Shown here: positions 15,102 to 23,354 of the stretch, one piece after another | How positions within the stretch are numbered: the first letter of the stretch is position 1 | How the letters are laid out: every line of letters begins with the position of its first letter | NCBI RefSeq assembly: GCF_029623955.1 | Contig: NZ_JARSBP010000008.1 | Coordinates: 218,151-282,150, forward strand | Direction of reading: 5' to 3' | Length of the DNA: 64,000 bases | DNA from: Mycobacterium sp. 236(2023) | GTDB taxonomy: Bacteria > Actinomycetota > Actinomycetes > Mycobacteriales > Mycobacteriaceae | Notes under the pieces: generated by a model | Databases searched by the model: none | What the model was told of the DNA's origin: nothing | Seen by the model: only the letters and a program-made list of their open reading frames with translations | Made by a program: the position numbers and the translations under genes

Positions 15102-15943
15102 CTCAGTCCCCCGACACGAGCCTGGCCATCGACTGCCAGAACCTGACCCACCGCTACGGCGACTTCACCGCCGTCGACGATCTGACCCTGCAGGTGCACT
15201 CCGGCGAGACCGTCGGACTGCTCGGCCCCAACGGGGCGGGTAAGACGACGGTCGTGCGTGTGCTCACCACGCTGACGCCCGTCCAGGACGGCCGGGTGTC
15301 GATCTTCGGGATGGACTCCAAACGCCGCACCATGGATATCCGGCACAACATTGGCTATGTGCCTCAACAACTTTCGATCGAGTCCGCGTTGACGGGCCGC
15401 CAGAACGTCGAGCTGTTCGCCAGGCTGTACGACGTGCCACGCACTGCCCGGCGGGCCCGTGTCGACGACGCACTGGACGCGATGCAACTACTCGAAGTCG
15501 CCGACGAACCCGCGAGCACCTACTCCGGTGGCATGGTGCGCCGCCTCGAGCTCGCTCAGGCGCTGGTGAACCAGCCGTCGCTGCTGATCCTCGACGAGCC
15601 CACCGTCGGGCTCGATCCGATCGCGCGCGAGAGCGTGTGGACGCAGGTGCGCAGCATGCAGGACGAGTTCGGGATGACAGTGCTGCTCACCACGCACTAC
15701 ATGGAGGAGGCCGACGTGCTGTGCGACCGCGTCGCGCTGATGGACCACGGCCGGCTGCAGGTCGTCGGCACGCCCACCGACCTCAAACGCCAGATCACTG
15801 TTGACCAACAGCGCGAAGACGGCCACGACGCCACGCTCGAAGACGTGTTCCGCCATTACGCCGGTGCCGATCTCACCGGGGAGACCCGGGAGAACCTGCG
15901 TGCCGTGCGGGCGAGCAGACGGACGGCACGCCGTGTCAGTTGA
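15098..15943 (+). CDS. ABC exporter ATP-binding subunit (DrrA-like)
   Basis: The 281-residue ATPase shows Walker A GPNGAGKT (43-50), signature YSGGMVRR, Walker B LLILDEPTVGLDP, and the switch His in TTHYMEEAD. The TVGLDP and MEEAD motifs are typical of the DrrA/ABC-2 drug and lipid exporter class. Translation starts at GTG 15098 inside the marR stop. The last 11 nt overlap the permease gene. Together they should export a hydrophobic compound or antibiotic sensed by the MarR protein. Confidence 0.9.
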   Translation: MTQSPDTSLAIDCQNLTHRYGDFTAVDDLTLQVHSGETVGLLGPNGAGKTTVVRVLTTLTPVQDGRVSIFGMDSKRRTMDIRHNIGYVPQQLSIESALTGRQNVELFARLYDVPRTARRARVDDALDAMQLLEVADEPASTYSGGMVRRLELAQALVNQPSLLILDEPTVGLDPIARESVWTQVRSMQDEFGMTVLLTTHYMEEADVLCDRVALMDHGRLQVVGTPTDLKRQITVDQQREDGHDATLEDVFRHYAGADLTGETRENLRAVRASRRTARRVS

Positions 15944-16754
15944 ACCCAGAACAGAGGCCGAGCTCGTCTACGCCCCGCGGGGATTGCGAAGGATCCGCGG
16001 GACGGCCGTACGCATCGGGGCCTTCGCGCTCGTGGAGATGCAGAAGCTGCGCCGCGACCGCACCGAGTTGCTCACCCGGATGGTGCAGCCCGCGCTGTGG
16101 CTGCTGATCTTCGGGCAGACGTTCTCGCAACTGCGCGTCATCGACACCGGCGAGGTCCCGTATCTGGCTTTTCTGGCGCCCGGCATCATCGCCCAGTCCG
16201 CGCTGTTCATCTCGATCTTCTATGGAATCCAGATCGTCTGGGATCGCGACGCAGGCATCCTGGCCAAGCTGATGGTCACCCCCGCGCCCGCGTCGGCGAT
16301 CGTGACCGGCAAGGCATTCGCCGCCGGCGTCCGTTCGGTCGTGCAGGTGATCGGCGTGGTCGCGCTCGCGTTCGTGCTCGGAGTGCACCTGACCGCGAAC
16401 CCGCTGAAGATCCTCGGCGCGATGGGCGTCGTCGTCCTCGGCTCGGCCTTCTTCGCCTGTTTGTCGATGGCGCTGGCCGGGCTCGTCCGCAACCGCGACC
16501 GGCTGATGGGTATCGGTCAGGCCATCACGATGCCGCTGTTCTTCGCGTCCAATGCGCTCTATCCCGTGGACGTGATGCCGCAATGGCTGCGCTGGCTGTC
16601 GGCGGTGAACCCGCTGTCCTATGAGGTCAACGCGCTCCGCGGGTTGTTGATCGGCACCCCGGCGAACGGGCTCCTCGACGTCGCCGTGCTGGTGGTCGCC
16701 GCAGTGCTCGGCATCGCGGTGGCGTCGGCGCTGCTTCGCGGTATGGTTCGCTAG
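15933..16754 (+). CDS. ABC-2 type exporter permease (DrrB-like)
   Basis: The 273-residue integral membrane protein has six predicted helices and the ABC-2 layout: LLTRMVQPALWLLIFGQ, then FLAPGIIAQSALF, and near the end MPQWLRWLSAVNPLSYEVNALR, which is diagnostic for the DrrB class. GTG 15933 overlaps the ATPase end by 11 nt, indicating coupled synthesis of the exporter. No third gene follows; maltokinase converges from the other strand. Confidence 0.9.
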   Translation: MSVEPRTEAELVYAPRGLRRIRGTAVRIGAFALVEMQKLRRDRTELLTRMVQPALWLLIFGQTFSQLRVIDTGEVPYLAFLAPGIIAQSALFISIFYGIQIVWDRDAGILAKLMVTPAPASAIVTGKAFAAGVRSVVQVIGVVALAFVLGVHLTANPLKILGAMGVVVLGSAFFACLSMALAGLVRNRDRLMGIGQAITMPLFFASNALYPVDVMPQWLRWLSAVNPLSYEVNALRGLLIGTPANGLLDVAVLVVAAVLGIAVASALLRGMVR

Positions 16755-16769
16755 GCCGCTGGTTCGCTA
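16744..16769. repeat. 10-nt direct repeat supplying both convergent stop codons
   Basis: TGGTTCGCTA occurs at 16744-16753 and again at 16760-16769. The first copy carries the permease stop (TAG) and the second the maltokinase stop (TAA on the minus strand). It is probably a small local duplication. Confidence 0.5.
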
Positions 16770-18056
16770 AACAGCCAGGATGCGCTGGATCGACCGCATC
16801 GGGATGGGCAGCCACGACGGCCGGAACCTCGCCTCGTACGCAGCTTCGTAGACGGCCTTGTCCAGTTCGTAGGCGGCCAGCACGTCCGCGGAGTGCCGCG
16901 GGTCGGCACCGGCGACCGCCGCGTAGCCGTCGCAGAACGCGGCGCAGTTGCGGTCTACCCATGTCTGCGCCTGCTGCGCGTGCGCCGGATCGGGGTCCTG
17001 GTAGGCGGCGTACTCGTAGGACCGCAGCACCCCCGCAACGTCGCGCAACGGTGAATCCGGCCGGCGTCGCTCGTCGAGAGGCTGGCCGGGTTCGCCCTCG
17101 AAGTCGATGAGCAGCCAGTTCTCGGGTGTGCGCAGCACCTGCCCGAGGTGCAGATCGCCGTGCACGCGGTGCACACCGATCGTGGTGCCCGCGAGCCGCC
17201 GGTACCGCTCCTCCACCAGCGCGGCGTGCCCTTCGAGCACCGGCGCGGCCTGCACCGCCGCCGCCAGCCGCTCGAGCGCCGTGTCGACGGGGAACTGCGC
17301 CTCGGAGGCGCCCAGGCTGTCGGCCAGCGTGGCGTGCACCGACGCCACCGCCTCGCCGAGCCGGTAGGACTCGCCGGCGAAATCGCTGCCCACCTGGTTG
17401 GCGTACAGGTCGCGGGTGCTTGCGGTCGCCATGTCCCAGCCCTCGGCGCTGTTGGCGGCGAATGCGGTGACCATGCCGAGCGCGCAAGGCTCGGAACCTG
17501 CCCCCTCCCAAGAGGTTTCGTAGGAGCCGAGCAGGCTGGCGACATGCGGGTTGCCCGCCCGGGCGAGCACCCGGTTCAGCTCGATGTCGGGGTTGATGCC
17601 GGGAGTGACCCGGCGAAAGACCTTGAACATCGCGTCTTTTCCGAAGATCACGCTGGTGTTGCTCTGCTCGGCGCCGGATACCTTCGGTGGCGCGTTCACC
17701 GGGAGGGTGACACCCGGCTCCTTGCTGAACGTCAATCCGGCCACCGTCTCCGACGTGTCCATCAGAGCGATCAGGCGTTGGGCTGCCTGCGGATTGAAGA
17801 GCGCGTCGTACGCCACCCGCCCGCCGTCGGCGCCGATCACCGCAGCCTCGGGATAGCCGTCGACCGGCCCGTCCTCCCAGAGGACGAGAACCTGGTACCG
17901 CTCGGTGAATCCGTCGGTGTAGGTGACGTCGAGCAGGACGTGCTCGAGATCGTCACCCAGAGGTGTCACCCCGACCGGCTCGGCCGACGCGAGTTGACGG
18001 TTCCGGCCGGCGTACCAGCGCCGGTGCAGGATCCAATCGCCGAATGCCAGCGTCAT
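16767..18056 (-). CDS. mak: Maltokinase
   Basis: The 429-residue enzyme phosphorylates maltose to maltose 1-phosphate with ATP, feeding GlgE-type alpha-glucan synthesis. The actinobacterial maltokinase layout is clear: an N-terminal cap (FGDWILHRRWYAGRNRQ), then an APH-like kinase domain with VHGDLHLGQVL (catalytic Asp) and LLIDFEGEP (Mg-binding Asp), and the terminal RPSWLPIPMRSIQRI. It is slightly shorter than M. tuberculosis Mak (about 455). No treS or glgE lies in the window, although glgX is nearby. A -10 box 7 nt before ATG 18056 suggests a leaderless message. Confidence 0.9.
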   Translation of the reverse strand: MTLAFGDWILHRRWYAGRNRQLASAEPVGVTPLGDDLEHVLLDVTYTDGFTERYQVLVLWEDGPVDGYPEAAVIGADGGRVAYDALFNPQAAQRLIALMDTSETVAGLTFSKEPGVTLPVNAPPKVSGAEQSNTSVIFGKDAMFKVFRRVTPGINPDIELNRVLARAGNPHVASLLGSYETSWEGAGSEPCALGMVTAFAANSAEGWDMATASTRDLYANQVGSDFAGESYRLGEAVASVHATLADSLGASEAQFPVDTALERLAAAVQAAPVLEGHAALVEERYRRLAGTTIGVHRVHGDLHLGQVLRTPENWLLIDFEGEPGQPLDERRRPDSPLRDVAGVLRSYEYAAYQDPDPAHAQQAQTWVDRNCAAFCDGYAAVAGADPRHSADVLAAYELDKAVYEAAYEARFRPSWLPIPMRSIQRILAV

Positions 18057-18063
18057 GCTGTGG

Positions 18064-18069
18064 AACCTA
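18064..18069 (-). promoter_or_regulatory. -10 box for leaderless mak transcript
   Basis: On the minus strand TAGGTT is followed by 7 nt and ATG 18056. Confidence 0.4.
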
Positions 18070-18110
18070 CCCAGGTGGGCCGGAAAACAATCAGGGTGCG
18101 ATCGCGCGGA

Positions 18111-19181
18111 TCACGGTAGGAAGCGCTCGGCGCCCGCCGTCCGGACGAAGCGCGCGCTGTTGGCTTGCCGGTATCCGATCATCCCGCCGCTGAACGTGAG
18201 GAACAGCAGGCCTGCCACTCCGGGCAGCGCCACCGCGGCGATCTCGGCCACCGTCGGGCTCGTCATACCGCGCGAATAGGCGCCGGCGCGCGGCGACTGG
18301 CCGCCGGCCGCGGTGGCGGGCAGCGGCGCGGTTGCTCCAGGTGTCGGCGGGACCGAGCCGCGGATGGTGGGGGTCCGCACCCCAGCGGCGCCGGGCGCGG
18401 TGACGCCCGGAGCGGGTGCGACGCCCGCTGGAGTGGTCGGGACCTTGGTTGGGCGGCCTGCGATCGTGCTCGACCTCGGCACGGTCACCAACGGGGCGCG
18501 GAACACGACCGGCTCCGCGATCGGCGAGCCGCCGCCACCACCGCCCCCTGCGCCCGGGACGCCGCCGGTCACGGTGCCCGTACCGGCGTCGGCGACAGGC
18601 ACTTCCTCCTGCGTCCGGAACTGCGGGCCGGGCGCCGGCGCGGGTGCGGGAACGACGCCGAGCGCCCTGATGAACTCTCCGAGCGTCGGCACGGGTATCA
18701 CCAGGGTGGTGTAGAAGCTGGACACCGTGGGCCAGCTGCCTGCCGGGATCTCCCCGGCGGCCGGCAAACGGAGCCACGGAAGCTTGATCGAGTTGGAGTA
18801 GACCGGGGCTGGCGCCGGGGGCGGTGCGGGCGCAGGCTCCTGCACATCGCGGCCGCCGGTATCGCCACCGCGGGCCGGCTCGGGCTCGGGTTCGCTGCTG
18901 CGCACGACCTCTTCGGGCGGATCCTCGGCAGGCAACCTGTCGGGCTCCGGCGTTTCCTCGGGCGCTTCGGGTTCGTCGGGTTCGTTCGGAACGGCCTCGC
19001 CGGACCCGGACTCGTCCGACCCGTCTCCGGTGTCGCCGCCGGGATCCGGCGAATCCTGGCTGGTGCTGTCGGGGTCCCCCGGGTCTGCGAAGACGGGTGT
19101 CGCGGCAGGACCGCCACCGAACATCAACGTCACTATCAGCGCGCCAGCAACTGCGCAGGAACGCAGCGCAGGCCTGACCAT
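18111..19181 (-). CDS. Proline-rich secreted/cell-wall protein with C-terminal membrane anchor
   Basis: The 356-residue protein has a signal peptide (MVRPALRSCAVAGALIVTLM, cleavage likely after VFA near residue 32) and then a long acidic Asp/Glu/Pro/Gly region. A short hydrophobic middle segment follows (SNSIKLPWLRLPAAGEIPAG), then Pro-Ala-Thr rich linkers, a Gly run, and a C-terminal helix (AEIAAVALPGVAGLLFLTFS) with a basic tail. This is the layout of a wall-spanning or surface-exposed anchored protein. No enzymatic domain was seen. The start ATG 19181 is the only one in frame that gives a signal peptide. Confidence 0.65.
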   Translation of the reverse strand: MVRPALRSCAVAGALIVTLMFGGGPAATPVFADPGDPDSTSQDSPDPGGDTGDGSDESGSGEAVPNEPDEPEAPEETPEPDRLPAEDPPEEVVRSSEPEPEPARGGDTGGRDVQEPAPAPPPAPAPVYSNSIKLPWLRLPAAGEIPAGSWPTVSSFYTTLVIPVPTLGEFIRALGVVPAPAPAPGPQFRTQEEVPVADAGTGTVTGGVPGAGGGGGGGSPIAEPVVFRAPLVTVPRSSTIAGRPTKVPTTPAGVAPAPGVTAPGAAGVRTPTIRGSVPPTPGATAPLPATAAGGQSPRAGAYSRGMTSPTVAEIAAVALPGVAGLLFLTFSGGMIGYRQANSARFVRTAGAERFLP

Positions 19182-19286
19182 GGTGCACCCGATTCGGGAA
19201 GTTCTCTTGCTGGACTGGGGATGAAGCCTCCGCAATTCTAGAACATCCGCACAAACCGCAGACTGCGATCGCAACCTCGAACCGGA

Positions 19287-19292
19287 TAGGGT
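19287..19292 (+). promoter_or_regulatory. -10 box for leaderless start at 19299
   Basis: TAGGGT is followed by 6 nt and GTG 19299. Confidence 0.45.
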
Positions 19293-19298
19293 GCCGAC

Positions 19299-20099
19299 GT
19301 GACTCGTGATCATGGCGACCCAGGTGACGCGCCCACCGTCCCGCCACCGCTGACCGAACCGGCAAACACCGTGCGTCCGTCGGCCGCCGAGGAGGCCCGC
19401 ACGATCGCCGCGTCGACCAACAACGGCACGCTGGCAACGCTGACCGCCGATGGTGACCCGTGGGCGTCGTTCGTCACGTACGGACTTCTCGGCGGCGCAC
19501 CGGTGCTGTGCGTGTCCAATCTCGCCGAGCACGGCCGAAACCTCTCGGGGGATCCGCGGGCGAGCATCGCGATCGTCGCACCGGCCACCGAATCCGACCC
19601 GCTCGCCAATGCCAGGATCACCCTCGCCGGCCACGTCGAATCGCCCACCGGCGCCGAACGCGACGCCGCGCGGGAGGCTCATCTGGCAGCCGTCGCCGCG
19701 GCGAAGTACTACATCGACTACAGCGACTTCTCCCTCTGGGTCCTGCGGGTCACCCGGGTGCGCTGGGTGGGCGGTTACGGCCGCATGGACTCCACGAGCG
19801 GGGACGCGTACTCCGCGGCCGAACCCGACCCGGTGACACCGCGATCCGCGGGCGCGGTCACCCACCTCAACGACGATCACGCCGATTCGCTTGCCGCGAT
19901 GGCCCGCACTCTCGGCGGATACCCCGACACGACCGCGGCCACCTGCACCGGCGCCGACCGCTACGGACTCGATCTGCGCCTGACCACCGACCGCGGTCTG
20001 GCCTACACCCGGATCGGCTACGCCAGCCCCATCGATTCGATCGACGAATTGCGTTCGGCGACGGTCGAGTTGGCACGTCGGGCGCGTGAAATAGGATGA
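19299..20099 (+). CDS. HugZ-like split-barrel protein with DUF2470 domain
   Basis: The 266-residue protein combines an N-terminal PPOX-like split barrel (about 30-165; LATLTADGDPWASFVTYG, KYYIDYSDFSLWVLRV, GGYGRMD) with a C-terminal DUF2470 domain (about 180-260; HLNDDHADSLAAMAR). HugZ-type proteins bind or degrade heme and often carry the DUF2470 helix-sheet domain. Binding of heme or flavin here is inferred from family only. The gene overlaps the phosphoribosyltransferase start by 4 nt. Confidence 0.8.
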   Translation: MTRDHGDPGDAPTVPPPLTEPANTVRPSAAEEARTIAASTNNGTLATLTADGDPWASFVTYGLLGGAPVLCVSNLAEHGRNLSGDPRASIAIVAPATESDPLANARITLAGHVESPTGAERDAAREAHLAAVAAAKYYIDYSDFSLWVLRVTRVRWVGGYGRMDSTSGDAYSAAEPDPVTPRSAGAVTHLNDDHADSLAAMARTLGGYPDTTAATCTGADRYGLDLRLTTDRGLAYTRIGYASPIDSIDELRSATVELARRAREIG

Positions 20100-20677
20100 C
20101 GGGCGTGTCCGACGACCGCTCCCCGACCTGGCAAGCCGCATTCGACCTGATCCGCACCCGGGGTCACGAACGCCGCGAAGAGCCGTTCAAGCTTGTCAGC
20201 GGTCAGCTCAGCCATGACTACATCGACGGCAAGTACGCCGTCGACACCGGGGAACGGCTGACCATCGTGTCGAAGGCCGTCGCCGATCTCGCCGCCGCCA
20301 ACGGCATCGAGTTCGACGCCGTCGGCGGCCTGACGATGGGCGCCGACCCGCTGGCCCACGGCGTGGCAATGGTGACGGGCAAGGCCTGGTTCTCGGTGCG
20401 CAAGGAGCAGAAGAAGCGCGGACGCGAACAGTGGGTCGAGGGCACCCGACTCGAAGCGGGCATGAAGGTGCTGCTCGTCGACGACGTGATCAGCACCGGC
20501 GGATCGACCGAGCTCGCGCTGGAACGGATTGCCCCGCTCGGCGTCGTCGTCACCGGCGTCATCCCGATGGTCGACCGCGGCGACATCGCCACCGGCCGCT
20601 TCGCCAAGCGCAACATACCGTTTCACGCGCTCGTGACGTACCGCGACCTCGGCATCGAGCCCGTCAAGGATGTCTGA
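20096..20677 (+). CDS. Type I phosphoribosyltransferase (orotate PRTase-like)
   Basis: The 193-residue protein has the PRPP-binding loop VLLVDDVISTGGS (about 122-134) and the OPRT-like VGGLTMGADPLAHG and SVRKEQKKRGREQW flexible-loop region. The N-terminal FKLVSGQLSHDYIDGKYAV parallels the substrate loop of OPRTs. It differs clearly from the PyrE sequence I recall for M. tuberculosis, so it may be a paralogue with another base specificity. I withhold the pyrE symbol. ATG 20096 overlaps the previous stop; GTG 20105 is an alternative start. Confidence 0.75.
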   Translation: MTGVSDDRSPTWQAAFDLIRTRGHERREEPFKLVSGQLSHDYIDGKYAVDTGERLTIVSKAVADLAAANGIEFDAVGGLTMGADPLAHGVAMVTGKAWFSVRKEQKKRGREQWVEGTRLEAGMKVLLVDDVISTGGSTELALERIAPLGVVVTGVIPMVDRGDIATGRFAKRNIPFHALVTYRDLGIEPVKDV

Positions 20678-20683
20678 GGACGT

Positions 20684-21718
20684 CTAGGCGCGAGTGACGA
20701 GCACCCCGCCGGATTCGAGGCCGACGGTGACCGCGTCACCCGCCGAGAACCTGCGCGCCGCCGCGCTCGCCATCTGAGCGCTGACCGCAGATCCGTCGGC
20801 CAGCGTCACGTTGACCCGGGAGATCGCCCCGAGGAACGACACCGACGCGACGGTCGCGGTCCCGCCGGGGGTCACGGTGACGGATTCCGGCCGTACCATC
20901 GCCACCCCGTCACCGTCGACGGAGCCGGCGAGTGCGGGCACCGACGTGCCCAGCAGGTGCGCCGTTCCGCCCGAAACCTCTGCGGGCACTTTGTTGTTCA
21001 GCCCCACGAAGTCCGCGACGAACGGGGTGGCCGGGTTGGCGTAGAGCTCGGCGGGGGCGGCGAGTTGCTCGAGCCTGCCCTGACTCATCACCCCCACGCG
21101 GTCGGCGACGGCCAGCGCCTCCTCCTGGTCGTGGGTGACGAACAGCGTCGTCGTCCCGACCTCGAGCTGGACCCGCCGGATCTCGTCGCGCAACTGGGTG
21201 CGCACCTTCGCGTCCAGCGCCGACAACGGCTCGTCGAGGAGCAGCACGCGCGGCTGGATGGCCAGCGCCCTGGCCAGCGCGACCCGCTGCTGTTGGCCGC
21301 CGGAGAGCTCGTTGGCGTACTTGGACTTGTGCTCTGCCAGGCCGACCAGGTCGAGCATGTCCGCAGCCCGGGAAAGCCTGTCCTGCTTGCCTTTTCCGCG
21401 CATCTTCAATCCGAACGCGACGTTGTCGAGCACCGTCAGATGCGGGAACAGGCTGTAGGCCTGGAACACCATGCCCATATCGCGTTTGTTCGCCGGGACC
21501 GTGCTGACGTCGACGCCGCCCACCGACACCGTCCCCGACGTCGCCTCGTCGAGGCCGGCAAGGATGCGTAACGCCGTCGTCTTTCCGCAGCCTGACGGCC
21601 CGAGCAGCGCGACCATCTCACCCGGCTCGATGTGCAGGGTCAGCCCGTCCAGTGCGCGGGCCGTCCCGAACACGCGCGTCAACTCGGTCAGCTGCACAGC
21701 CACACCCGCATTGCTCAC
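20684..21718 (-). CDS. ABC importer ATP-binding subunit (PotA/FbpC type) with TOBE domain
   Basis: The 344-residue ATPase has Walker A GPSGCGKT (40-47), signature LSGGQQQRVALARALA and Walker B VLLLDEPLSALD. A C-terminal TOBE-like beta domain (about 235-344; AMVRPESVTVTPGG) may sense substrate. This is the CUT/PotA group that energises polyamine, iron(III), phosphonate or thiamine import. It is the last gene of a four-gene operon, overlapping its permease by 4 nt. Confidence 0.9.
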   Translation of the reverse strand: MSNAGVAVQLTELTRVFGTARALDGLTLHIEPGEMVALLGPSGCGKTTALRILAGLDEATSGTVSVGGVDVSTVPANKRDMGMVFQAYSLFPHLTVLDNVAFGLKMRGKGKQDRLSRAADMLDLVGLAEHKSKYANELSGGQQQRVALARALAIQPRVLLLDEPLSALDAKVRTQLRDEIRRVQLEVGTTTLFVTHDQEEALAVADRVGVMSQGRLEQLAAPAELYANPATPFVADFVGLNNKVPAEVSGGTAHLLGTSVPALAGSVDGDGVAMVRPESVTVTPGGTATVASVSFLGAISRVNVTLADGSAVSAQMASAAARRFSAGDAVTVGLESGGVLVTRA

Positions 21719-22494
21719 GTCGTCACTCCTGGGGTTCGTCGGCGATTGCGTCCGCGGGTCACCAGCGACAGGATCAACAGCAGCGCGAAGCCGAAGAGCA
21801 GTGTGGCCAGTGAGGCCGCCACGGACGTCGGGCCGTCGCTCTTGCCGATCAGCACGATCTGAACCTGCAGGGTCTCGTACCCGGACAGCGACGCGATGGT
21901 GTACTCACCGAGCACCACCGCAATGGAAATGAAAGCGGCCGAAAGGATTCCCGACCAGATGTTGGGGACCACCACCCGCGTGATCGTGGTCAGCCACCCT
22001 GCGCCCAGCGACCTGGCGGCCTCCGACAGCGTCTGCAGGTCGATGGCCGACAGCGCTGCGTCGATCGCGCGATACGCGAACGGCAGCACCACGATGACGT
22101 AGACGAACGTCAGCGTCAGCGCGGATTCGCCGAGGAAGTACGTCACCCACAGATAGACGTTGCGCAGACCGACGACGATGACGAGCGCCGGGATCGTCAA
22201 AGGAAGCAGGCAGAGGAATTCGACCAGCCGCTTGGCATAGGGCGTACGCAGCCGCACCCAGATCATCGTCGGCACCAGCAGGACCAGCATCGCGACGACG
22301 GTGAACACCGCGAGCAGCAGCGACACCACGATCGACTGGTACAGCGCCTCGTCGGACACCAGGTTCGCCCACGCCCGCCAGGTCCTGCCCTCCCCCAACA
22401 GATTCCGGGTGCAGAAGTCGGCCATGGCATAGAGCGGGAACAGAAAGAACAGGCCGAACATCACCCAGAGTGCCCCGCGCACAGCTGTTCTCAT
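21715..22494 (-). CDS. ABC importer permease (PotC-like)
   Basis: The 259-residue protein has six hydrophobic helices and the EAA loop around AARSLGAGWLTTITRVVVPNI, which docks on the ATPase. The first helix (GALWVMFGLFFLFPLYAMAD) follows a short basic N-terminus, so ATG 22494 is preferred to upstream in-frame starts that would run through the other permease gene. It overlaps both neighbours by 4 nt. It forms a heterodimeric channel with the adjacent permease. Confidence 0.88.
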   Translation of the reverse strand: MRTAVRGALWVMFGLFFLFPLYAMADFCTRNLLGEGRTWRAWANLVSDEALYQSIVVSLLLAVFTVVAMLVLLVPTMIWVRLRTPYAKRLVEFLCLLPLTIPALVIVVGLRNVYLWVTYFLGESALTLTFVYVIVVLPFAYRAIDAALSAIDLQTLSEAARSLGAGWLTTITRVVVPNIWSGILSAAFISIAVVLGEYTIASLSGYETLQVQIVLIGKSDGPTSVAASLATLLFGFALLLILSLVTRGRNRRRTPGVTT

Positions 22495-23342
22495 GACAGC
22501 CACCGGGAGCTGCGCCGCACCAGAAGGTTGTAGGCGACCATGACCACCGCCACCACGACGATCATCTCCAGTGCCAGTGCGTACGCGAATCCGGCCTGCC
22601 CGAGCACCACCTCGCTGACCAGGGAGGCGCGGATCAGCAGCGGCAGGATGGGGCTGCCCTGGCTGACCAGGGCGGCGGCGGTGGCATAGGCGGCAAAGGC
22701 GTTGGCGAACAACAGCAGTGCCGAACCCAGGAAAGCAGGGGTCAGCAGCGGGATGGCCACCTCGCGCCAGTACGCGAACGTCGAGGCACCGAGGCTGACG
22801 GCCGCCTCGCGCCATTGCTCGCGCAGACCTTCCAGCGCCGGGACGAACACGATGACCATCAGCGGGATCTGGAAGTAGGTGTACACGAGGATCAGACCTG
22901 CGAGGCTGTACAGCCAGCCTGACCCGGCCAGGTTGAACCCGAACATCTGCTGCACCCACAGCGTCAGCACACCGTTGAGCCCGACGGTCGCCAGGAACGC
23001 GAAAGCCAGTGCGACACCGCCGAACTGCGCCAGCACACTGCACAGCGACAGCACCGCGCGGCGCAACATCGACGTCGGCGGGCTGCTGACGATCAGCCAC
23101 GCCATCACCGCCCCGAGAAACGCACCGATCAGGGCCGTCGCGCCGGAGAGCACCACGCTGCTGGCCAGCGCGGACAGCGCAGTGCCGGTGAACAGCGCCG
23201 CGATGCGATCCAGCGAGAAGACGCCGTCGATGTACACCGAACTGACCACGACCGTGACCGTCGGGATGATCAGGAAGATCACCACGACGATCAGGAAGGG
23301 CAGCAGCGGGAGTGCCTCTTTCAGCCGCTTCGCGACTTTCAC
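22491..23342 (-). CDS. ABC importer permease (PotB-like)
   Basis: The 283-residue permease has six helices and the EAA motif EAAVSLGASTFAYWREVAIPLL. It pairs with the downstream permease. GTG 23342 lies 12 nt after the substrate-binding protein gene ends and is preceded by an AGGTGG sequence, so expression follows the binding-protein gene. Confidence 0.88.
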   Translation of the reverse strand: MKVAKRLKEALPLLPFLIVVVIFLIIPTVTVVVSSVYIDGVFSLDRIAALFTGTALSALASSVVLSGATALIGAFLGAVMAWLIVSSPPTSMLRRAVLSLCSVLAQFGGVALAFAFLATVGLNGVLTLWVQQMFGFNLAGSGWLYSLAGLILVYTYFQIPLMVIVFVPALEGLREQWREAAVSLGASTFAYWREVAIPLLTPAFLGSALLLFANAFAAYATAAALVSQGSPILPLLIRASLVSEVVLGQAGFAYALALEMIVVVAVVMVAYNLLVRRSSRWLS

Positions 23343-23354
23343 AGGTGATCCACC

